DNA of 6,354 nt, from NCBI GenBank assembly GCA_002422305.1, contig DIUG01000027.1:1-6354 (forward strand). Direction: 5' to 3'. The DNA is from Patescibacteria group bacterium UBA6164 (GTDB taxonomy: Bacteria; Patescibacteriota; Gracilibacteria; BD1-5; UBA6164). The notes beneath the pieces were generated by a model that had not been told where the DNA came from, ran no database searches, and saw only the letters and a program-made list of their open reading frames with translations. This document shows, one piece after another, positions 1 to 6,354 of this stretch. Position numbers and translations under genes: made by a program. Position 1 is the first letter of the stretch; the number at the start of each line of letters is the position of its first letter.

Positions 1-126
1 CCACAGATTTTAGGTAATTACCAATAAATTATATAAAAGTATTTTATTTTATTCCTATTTATTATTATATTTAATTTATGTATTATTTACAAAATATTAC
101 ATAAATTATGAAATAATATATTTATT
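1..126. other. AT-rich stretch with no supported gene
   Basis: No reading frame of convincing length or composition is seen on either strand with UGA read as Gly. The visible structure is a 10-bp perfect palindrome at 13-22 (GGTAATTACC) and an AT-only-loop inverted repeat at 72-108. It follows the end of the decayed minus-strand frame that stops at 127, so it may be that gene's 3' flank. It could also lie between that gene and one beyond the window edge. Confidence 0.4.
72..108. repeat. Inverted repeat, 11-bp arms
   Basis: The arms at 72-82 (TAATTTATGTA) and 98-108 are perfect reverse complements, with a 15-base loop. It lies just downstream of the minus-strand frame ending at 127, where a terminator could sit. 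The stem is almost all A/T, and on the minus strand no clean T-run follows, so termination is doubtful. In DNA this AT-rich, such a repeat could arise by chance. Confidence 0.3.
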
Positions 127-456
127 TTATAGTTTATTTATAATTCTTTCTTTTTCTTTTTGATGATTTAGTTCACATAAATATTGATTATTTAAATGAA
201 ATTTATATTTTTTAATACCAGTTTTATTATTACTAATAAACTTAGCTGATTTTACAAAAGATACATTTTTTTCATTAATAATTACTTCTATTTTGTTTTG
301 TTCTTTTTATTTTTGAGTATTTATAAATTGATTTTTTATACTTCTATCTAAAGAAAAACAAGAAAATAAAATAAATTTCCCTCATATTTTATCATATATA
401 ATATGAACAGTTTGAATAATTACATTATTAGTACTTTTAAAACAATTATTTGGTGT
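127..456 (-). pseudogene. Decayed gene remnant, unknown function
   Basis: Reading the minus strand in one frame gives 49 open codons (456-310), a UAA at 307-309, then 59 more sense codons ending in UAA at 127-129. Another UAA at 457-459 closes the upstream side. The frame is protein-like: it has mixed Cys, His, Asp and Gln, a Lys/Glu-rich amphipathic C-terminus (ending NHQKEKERIINKL), and one in-frame UGA at 382-384 that reads Gly in IGG. Neither segment contains an ATG, so neither looks like a complete small gene. About 108 codons with a single UAA/UAG is unlikely by chance in DNA this AT-rich. I therefore read it as the 3' part of a gene broken by nonsense mutation. I do not recognise the family. 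A transposase or other accessory gene is possible but unsupported. It could still be a chance frame. Confidence 0.4.
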
Positions 457-554
457 TTATGAATTAACTAAGCTTTCATTATTATTTTTTTAAAAATTAT
501 AAATTTAATCAGCTTAATCTAAATTTTAATGAAAAATATTATATTACAAAAAAC
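457..554. other. Intergenic spacer, nothing recognised
   Basis: Low-complexity A/T sequence between the decayed minus-strand frame and the rightward promoter. UAA codons are dense in the frames examined. No start region for the decayed frame could be identified here. Confidence 0.4.
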
Positions 555-582
555 TTGCAAAAACACAAAAAAAATCTATAAT
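555..582 (+). promoter_or_regulatory. Sigma70-type promoter for the small plus-strand gene
   Basis: A -35-like TTGCAA at 555-560 and a perfect -10 TATAAT at 577-582 are separated by 16 bases. Transcription would start near 588-590, about 25 bases before the ATG at 615. The perfect -10, a near-consensus -35, good spacing and position before an open frame make this the best promoter in the window. AT richness raises the chance of false -10 matches. Confidence 0.6.
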
Positions 583-614
583 TAATTTTCCTTAAACAAA
601 GATGGTATAAAATT

Positions 615-905
615 ATGATAAAAAGTATAATTATAGAAGTAGCTTATAAAGATTTACCTCTTTCTAAAAACCTTATTGGTATAAAAATACCACTAGCTGT
701 ACCTTTTTGTCCTATAGCAAGTCATAGATTTATATGGGACGAAAAAACTGGAAAAACAAGTAAAAATTTGTCATTTTGTGTAAAAATGGATGATTTACTT
801 GATACAGTAAAAAATATATGTGAAAAAACTTATCTTATTTTGAAGGAACAACAATTAGGTAATACTTTGGTTCTACAGTCTAGTTACTGCAGACTCTCAA
901 GGTAA
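615..905 (+). CDS. Small hypothetical protein (96 residues)
   Basis: ATG at 615 to UAA at 903-905, with no in-frame UGA. I do not recognise the family. The N-terminus (residues 1-30) is mixed beta-like and hydrophobic, with no clear signal peptide or membrane helix. The middle holds an aromatic and charged stretch (FIWDEKTGK, 39-47). Residues 58-80 would form an amphipathic helix (DDLLDTVKNICEKTYLILKEQQ region). Cysteines lie at 32, 55, 69 and 92, but their spacing does not match a metal-site motif I know. The start is the first ATG in the frame, and a promoter at 555-582 sits at the right distance. The ribosome site is weak (AAAGATGG about 10 bases upstream). A strong terminator follows 6 bases after the stop, so it appears monocistronic. 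All three glycines are GGT/GGA, unlike the operon on the other strand, which mostly uses UGA. The last 12 or so codons are much richer in G+C than the rest. It could be a truncated gene or, less likely, part of a structured RNA. Confidence 0.55.
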   Translation: MIKSIIIEVAYKDLPLSKNLIGIKIPLAVPFCPIASHRFIWDEKTGKTSKNLSFCVKMDDLLDTVKNICEKTYLILKEQQLGNTLVLQSSYCRLSR

Positions 906-911
906 AACAAA

Positions 912-944
912 AAAGAACACCAAAGCTAAGCTTTGGTGTTCTTT
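912..944. terminator. Bidirectional rho-independent terminator
   Basis: The 15-bp perfect stem 912-926/930-944 has a 3-base loop (TAA) and a central GC-richer block. On the minus strand the stem runs into a T-rich tract (TTTTTTGTTTT, positions 914 down to 904), an excellent terminator for the efflux operon ending at 972. On the plus strand it is followed by CTTTAATTTT, adequate for the small gene ending at 905. Its place between two converging genes fits a shared terminator. Confidence 0.9.
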
Positions 945-971
945 AATTTTATAATTAAAACATTATAAATT

Positions 972-3900
972 TTACTTAACTTTTATTAAATCATCTTTTC
1001 AATATAAAAATAAACTATAATAAAGAGAAGGTATTACAAATAAAGTCATTGTAGAACCTGCAATCAATCAAAAAACTATAGTAAATCATAATCAAGCCCA
1101 AAATTCATCTTGTAAAGCTAGTGGTAATACTCAAAAAACAGTTGTGAGTGTGGTTACTATTATTGGTTGTAGTCTAGATTTTCATGCTCAAATTACACTA
1201 TGAATATTATCTATTCATTTTTCCAAATTTTTATTTATTCTATCTATTAATATAATAGCATCATTTACAACAACTCAAGTCATAGCTATAAATCAAATCA
1301 TAAATGTTATACTATAAGGGTTTCATGTTAAAAATAATCAAATATTTACTCATATAATAGCAAGAATAACAGAATATAATATTATAATCGGTTGTATAAA
1401 ACTATTAAATTGAAAAACTAAAATAGAAAACATAAGAAATAATGCTATAAAGAAAGATACAAAAACAGATTGAATTAAATCAGCATTCTCTTGATTTTCT
1501 CATCATTTTTCAAAATTAATACCTTCAGGAAAAATATAATTTTTTGAAAAATCATCAATTTTAGGCTGAATAAAAGATGGTAAAACTCATATATCTAAAT
1601 CAGCTTCAACTGTAATAGTAATTTTTCAGTTTTCTCTAGTAATAGAAGAAACAGACTTAGTAAATTCATAATTTGCAAAGTCTCAAACTCTTATTTTTCA
1701 TATATTAGTATTTATAATAAGATTATTTATATCATCTGGACTAAGTTCATTTTGAAATTGTTCTATTTTTAAAACTATGTCATTATTTTCATATTGTGAT
1801 TTTATACTTCATGCTTTTATTCAATTTGTATATAAATAAACCTCATTTAATATATCATTTGGAGTTAATCATAATTGAAATAATTTATCCTTATCAAATC
1901 TAAATATAAATTGTCAAGGAGATTCTTGACTAGTAGAAGAAATATTCCTTGTTCAATCTATTGTTTTAATATAATCTCTAAATATATTTGCAGTATTTTT
2001 TAATTCATCTACTTTTGAAGAACTATTTGCTATTAGTTTTATTCAAACTGCTTTTCAGCTAGGTGGTCAATTAGAAATAGTTTTAATAGAAACATTTAAT
2101 CATTCTTTTTCTAAAATTTTTAATTTTTCAATTATTTCACTCTCTAAATCAAAAACATTTTTAAGTCATAATTTTTCTCTTTCATTTTTTCATATAAGCT
2201 CTATACTTATATCTATTTTATTTCATGAAACATTCATATTATAAACTTTTAATTCATCATATGTATTAATAATTTCATCTATTATTGGTAAATACTTAAG
2301 TAAAAATTCTTTATTTGTTCATTCTTTAGCTTCTATAGTAGCAAGAATAACTCAATTATCTGATTTTGGAAAAAGAATAAATCATATTTTTGGAGAAAGA
2401 AAAATAAAAGTTAAAATTAAAATTAAAATAGGTAAAAAAATAAACATTCTTCTCGCAAAATTATTTAAAATTACTTTTTTTAATAAGTTATAATATAATA
2501 AAGACATACTTCTAAGTATTTTATCTCTAATTGTTACTTTATCTTTTAATTCTAAAGTCTTTCCTTCTCTTTCATAAGCTAAAAAATCTTTTTGTTTTTG
2601 ATTAAAAGTAGCTTCTAATTTCTCATCAATATGATAATATTTACTATCATGAGCAAATTTTATAAATAAAGTAGCACTAACCGTTAATGCTAAAAATAAA
2701 GCTGCTAATAATGTAATAAAAACTGTTATAGGTATGTATGCTAAAAATTTTCACATAACACCGGGTAAAAACATCAAAGGTAAAAATACTACTAATGTAG
2801 TCAATGTACCTGAAATTAAAGGAGCTTTATAATCCATAATTGCTAATAAAGCTGCTGTTTTTTTATTATATCACATTTTAATTTTTTCACTTGCTGCTTC
2901 TACAATAACAATAACAGTATCTATAGCTATTCATAAAGTTAATACTAATGAAAAATTAGTAAGAAAATTTAGAGAATAACCTAATATATACAAAACTATA
3001 AAAGTTACAAAAAATGATAATGGTATTAAAATAGAAGCTATTATAGATTCTTTAAATCAAACAAATATAAATATAGTAATAAATACTAATAATAAAGTCG
3101 TAATAGCTGTTTTTGATAAATTTTCATAATCATCAATAATTATTTCTGATAAATCATTTACATAAAATATATCTAATCAACTAAGATTTGAATCATTTTT
3201 TAAAAATTTTTCTAATTTATCTTTTGCTACTCAAGAAATATCAAAAATATTTTTTCCCTCATTTTTGTTAAACAAAAGAGAAGTATAATTTAAATTTGTA
3301 TTATTTTGAAATCCTAATTTCTTTATAGAATTTTCCTTGTATTTTGTTTCAATAATAGAAATATCTTTGAGTTTAACATTAGAAGATCAAGAACTTCTTA
3401 TTACTATATTTTTTAATTCTTCTATATTTTTTAATTCTCATTCAAATCTAAAATCATAATTTAGATCTCAAATAACATAATTACCTATTGGAGTATTTTT
3501 ATTATAATTTCTAATTATATTTGATATTTGTGCTATAGATAAATTTAATTGTTCCAATTTATTTTTATCTATCAATATATTTATTTCATAATCACTATTC
3601 CCTGTTCATAATCAAGTAAGTCTATTTAATCATCAAAGCTCTATTGATGATAAACCTTGAATTTGTCATTCTAAAGAATTTTTTATATATTGAGCTTTAC
3701 TTGTTAGATCAAAATCTGAAAATTTAGTAGCATCTCAATAAAGTAAAACCTCAAACATCAAATCACTATTTGTAGAAAGTTCAACTATATTCGGATCATT
3801 AGCATCATTTGGTAAATCTACTTTATCTACTGCATCTTTTATATCTGTTAATGTATCTCTAATATTTGCTGAATTATCTAATTCTACAGTAATACTTGAT

Positions 3901-4202
3901 ATTCATATTCAAGAAACAGAAGTTATTTTTTTAATTCAATTAACATTTTTTATCTCCTTTTCTATTTTATCAGTAATAAGTGAATCCATATCATTTGGAC
4001 TAACTCATTGATATATAGTTGTGATTCAAATAATACCAAATTTTATATCTGGACTTGATTCTTTAGGAATACTTAACATAGAAAATATTCAAGCAATAAC
4101 TATTAAAAAGATTAATAAATATGAAACTCTAAATTTTCTTACCCAAAAACCAAAAAATCATTTTTCTAAATTCTTAATTATTTTTACTATATTAGTATTC
4201 AT
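972..4202 (-). CDS. RND-family efflux permease (AcrB/HAE-1-like), UGA=Gly
   Basis: Probable proton-driven exporter of drugs, lipids or other amphiphiles in the cytoplasmic membrane. It is partnered by the adaptor encoded 4 bases upstream. With UGA as Gly the frame runs intact from ATG (4200-4202) to UAA (972-974), 1076 residues, close to the family's roughly 1030-1050. I translated it throughout without a frameshift. Family marks: TM1 about 27-44 followed by IPKESSPD; YQGVSPND near 67; TM2-TM6 between about 365 and 508; GYSLNFLTNFSLVL before TM4; NGPPSG at 711-716 in the second external domain; TM8-TM12 from about 909; RLQPIIVTTLTT before TM11; FWAGLGF at its end. External domains lie between TM1-TM2 and TM7-TM8. 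The usual proton-relay residues differ: TM4 has D428-T429 where AcrB has DD, and TM10 has N980-D981 where AcrB has KN. Roughly 55 of about 70 glycines are UGA. No Shine-Dalgarno is seen, so translation is probably coupled to the adaptor. Substrate cannot be inferred. Confidence 0.95.
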
Positions 4203-4206
4203 TTTT

Positions 4207-6315
4207 TTATTTAGTTTTTAAAATAAATTTTTCTTTATCAAAATTATCTACATAATTTAATATAATATTTAAATCATCTTCGAGATCTCAAATTATTTCT
4301 ACTTTATCACCATAAATTTCTCAAGTTTTAACTTCTACTTGTTTTATAGTACCTTCTTTTGAATAATAATTTAAAGTTCAAATTCAAGAATTATTTATCT
4401 TTATTGAATTAATAGGAACTAATTTATTATATATAGTTATTGGAATTTCTAAACTCAAAATATTTCATATATATGTAACTTGTCAAGGAAAAACTATTCT
4501 TGCTTGGTATTTAAAATTAGCATCTGCATTTCTAGATATAGAATAAATATTTCAAGTATGGGTTTTAATTCAGTCATAATAATAAGCCTTTACATCTTCA
4601 TTTATATAATCAAGCTCTTCTTTTGTAAATGATATTTTTACCTCATTTGATGATTCATTTAATATACTAAATAATGGAGATGATGGAGAAACTTCTTGTC
4701 ACCTATCAATTAAAATATCTGAAATAGTTCAATTTATAGGTGATTTAATACTAAGTTTATTTAATTGATCTAAAGCTTTAGAATAAGCTATTTCAGCATC
4801 TTTAACTCTTAATTCAGAATCTCTAACTCTACTCTCAGCATCTTTAACTTTAATTTCAGCATCAACAATTGCCGATTTAGAATTTTCTATTTTAATTTCA
4901 GCATCAACAACTGCCGACTTAGAATTTTCTACTTTATTTTCAGCATCAACAATTGCAGAATCAGCATCTTTCATCGAAACTTCTAAACTTCTTAATGTTA
5001 ATTCCATATTAGAAATTGATTCATTTAAAGTAGCTTTATTGTTTTCTATACTTAAATTAAGACTAGATTTATATATATTCTTATCTTTTTCTAAATTTTC
5101 TATTTGTTTTAGTAAAGAAGCTTGTGAATTTTTATATGTTTCTAAAAAAGAAGATATACTATTTCAAAGAGATATTAATTGAGATTTATTAGAATTATGT
5201 ATATTTCTAAAAAGTGAAATATTTGTTTTATATCAAGAAATTTCTAATTGACTTATAGCTCAAACACTTTCAACAGTATTTGATAATGTAGTATCTAAAC
5301 TATTTAAAAAATCATTTATTTGAGAATATGATAAATTTAAAATATCTATAGTATTTCTATAACTAACTTCGTTATCACTATCAATTTTCATGTATTTTAA
5401 ATCATTATTTCTATAATTAATCATTTTTCTAAGTAAATCTTCTGATTGAATTTTTTGAGAAGAATTTTTAGCTCATAAATATATTTCATAAGAATTATTT
5501 TTATCCTTATTTAAATTAGTTATTCAAAGAATTTCATCTCAAAAATAAATAACATCATCCATATAATTTTTTAAAACTACAAAATCTTTTTCTAAATTTC
5601 TTCAAAATCAAGCAATAGTTTCACGATTTGATAATAATAAATTTTCATATTCTATATTTATTTTATTTATAGAATTATCTATTTTTTGTATTTCTATATA
5701 AGAACTAGAATCTAAATTATCTACATCTAAATTATTCAAATTTCTTTTTAAATCTAAAATAGATTTTTCTAATTTTAATTTATTTAAATCATAATTTATT
5801 TCAGACTTTACTTTATTATTTAAAGCTGTTTGTAAAGAATTTTTAGAAGTATTTAAAGCATTTTTACTAACTTCTAAAGCATTTTTAGATGATTCTAAAG
5901 CATTTTTACTATTTTTTACAGCATTTTTAGATGATTCTAAAGCATTTTTACTAACTTCTACAGCATTTTTAGACGATTCTAAATTATTACTAGCTGATTT
6001 TAAATTTAAATTATAATTTGCTATATTATCTTCTATAACTGCTATTAGTTGATTTTCGTAAATTTTATCTCAAGGTTTTACTAATATACTTTTAATTCTT
6101 CAAGAAACATTTGAACTAAGTGTAATATTTTCACTTGTATCGAGTATTCAATTTTTTTTAAGAATTGCTATATTATCAAATTCAGATATTTTTTTCACAT
6201 CTAAAAAGAAATCTTTTTTTTCAATTTCTTTATTATTTAAATTATCCTCTTTTCAACAAGAAGAAATAATCATAGAAAAAAAAATTACAATAACTAACAA
6301 AAATATATTTTTCAT
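4207..6315 (-). CDS. Long-hairpin membrane fusion lipoprotein of the RND pump, UGA=Gly
   Basis: Periplasmic-type adaptor (HlyD/AcrA-like) expected to bind the RND permease encoded next. ATG at 6313-6315, UAA at 4207-4209, 702 residues against about 370-420 for AcrA-type proteins. Residues 1-20 are a lipoprotein signal (MKNIFLLVIVIFF, lipobox ISSC) with the lipidated Cys at 20; Gly21 is UGA. First lipoyl half about 66-95 (GRI, then VKPGDKI at 79-85). Helical arm about 97-228 with tandem heptads at 112-160. A non-repetitive helical domain follows at about 230-395, including GITNLNKDK at 264-272 and YLGAKNS at 279-285. Second arm about 395-521 with repeats at 453-508. Second lipoyl half 525-550 (SPINGTI). 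Beta-barrel and membrane-proximal domains from 555, ending VKTGEIYGDKVEIIGDL (661-677). About 22 of 24 glycines are UGA. The ATG is preceded by an (AAAT)5 tract and no clear ribosome site. A shorter frame from Met437 is only an internal fragment. Family call is firm; the hairpin geometry is inferred. Confidence 0.92.
4792..4959 (-). repeat. 42-bp coding repeats in descending arm of adaptor
   Basis: Codons for residues 453-508 form four units of 14 residues, two heptads each. The first three start SA[IV]VDAE; the fourth is diverged (SRVRDSE). At DNA level the unit is 42 bp and the first three copies are most alike. Ala and hydrophobic residues recur in heptad spacing with no Gly or Pro, as expected of a coiled coil. 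Length changes in multiples of 21 or 42 bases would keep frame. Confidence 0.85.
5836..5982 (-). repeat. 21/42-bp coding repeats in ascending arm of adaptor
   Basis: Codons for residues 112-160 encode seven heptads of the form [LV]E(S/V/N)SKNA; an eighth, degenerate heptad follows to residue 167. The Ser before KNA alternates strictly TCT, AGT, TCT, AGT, TCT, AGT, TCT. The real duplicated unit is therefore 42 bp (14 residues), not 21 bp. The sequence lacks Gly and Pro and fits a long coiled-coil helix. Confidence 0.88.
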
Positions 6316-6316
6316 A

Positions 6317-6336
6317 ATTTATTTATTTATTTATTT
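6317..6336. repeat. (ATTT)5 simple repeat next to adaptor start
   Basis: Five exact ATTT units on the plus strand (AAAT on the minus), beginning 2 bases upstream of the adaptor ATG. The tract fills the place where a ribosome site would be expected. Changes in unit number would alter spacing between promoter and start codon. In DNA this AT-rich, such a tract can be neutral. Confidence 0.8.
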
Positions 6337-6341
6337 AATTA

Positions 6342-6347
6342 TTTATA
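6342..6347 (-). promoter_or_regulatory. Possible -10 element of the efflux operon
   Basis: TATAAA on the minus strand at 6347-6342, about 27 bases upstream of the ATG, preceded by TG. The -35 region would lie beyond the window edge, so this cannot be confirmed. The match is weak evidence in such AT-rich sequence. Confidence 0.3.
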
Positions 6348-6354
6348 CACTATT

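Noticed and set aside
13..22. Operator at the palindrome GGTAATTACC
   Set aside because: Only 10 bp, with no extension of symmetry, no adjacent promoter or gene start, and no second copy noticed in the window.
590..945. tmRNA, SRP RNA, RNase P RNA or tRNA in the promoter-terminator unit
   Set aside because: I found none of the conserved sequence marks of these RNAs, and the interior carries a protein-like open frame.
4021..4221. Plus-strand open frame of 66 codons
   Set aside because: It lies antisense over the N-terminus of the RND permease, which is strongly supported by family motifs in this exact stretch. Its hydrophobic translation mirrors the A/T-rich TM1 coding region.
4729..5007. 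Separate 92-codon minus-strand gene rich in heptads
   Set aside because: It is in frame with the adaptor (Met437 onward), and its apparent stop is a UGA that encodes the Gly of SPINGTI in the lipoyl domain.
4792..5982. CRISPR-like array
   Set aside because: The repeats are adjacent 42-bp coding units with synonymous and conservative changes and no unique spacers. They lie in frame inside a coiled-coil gene.
972..6315. Two multi-frameshift or nonsense pseudogenes, or UGA=Trp as in Mycoplasma
   Set aside because: Frames are intact apart from UGA, with UAA at the ends only. UGA sits at conserved glycines such as PGD, SPING and GPPSG, and the Trp seen at W20 and in FWAG is UGG.

Overview
This is a very AT-rich window dominated by one two-gene operon on the minus strand. 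It can only be read if UGA is a glycine codon (translation table 25). With standard stops the region 972-6315 falls into fragments. With UGA=Gly it gives two long intact proteins: a lipoprotein-type membrane fusion (adaptor) protein of 702 residues and an RND-family efflux permease of 1076 residues. At family-conserved sites the UGA codons fall on glycines, and the Trp residues seen are UGG. Table 25 is known from Candidatus Gracilibacteria (BD1-5/GN02) and Absconditabacteria (SR1), in the Patescibacteria/CPR. The low GC fits a Gracilibacteria-like genome, but the exact lineage cannot be fixed from this window.

Layout from left to right: 1-126 is AT-rich DNA with short palindromes and no gene I can support. 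127-456 (minus) looks like the decayed 3' part of a gene: a protein-like reading frame broken by UAA. 457-614 is intergenic and holds a good sigma70-type promoter (555-582) facing right. 615-905 (plus) is a small gene of unknown function, 96 residues, whose few glycines are all GGN. 912-944 is a strong 15-bp hairpin with T-rich flanks on both sides, a shared terminator for the converging small gene and efflux operon. 972-4202 (minus) is the RND permease. 4207-6315 (minus) is the adaptor, only 4 bases upstream of the permease. The last 39 bases hold an (AAAT)5 repeat and a possible -10 element.

The two operon products should work together: the permease sits in the cytoplasmic membrane and the lipid-anchored adaptor docks on its external domains. 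No outer-membrane TolC-like gene is seen. The adaptor is the most unusual item. It has a split lipoyl domain separated by about 440 residues of helical sequence. Both helical arms contain tandem 14-residue (42-bp) repeats at nearly mirror-image positions around the midpoint (about residue 310). A non-repetitive helical domain occupies the middle. This suggests a very long coiled-coil hairpin whose two arms were lengthened in register.
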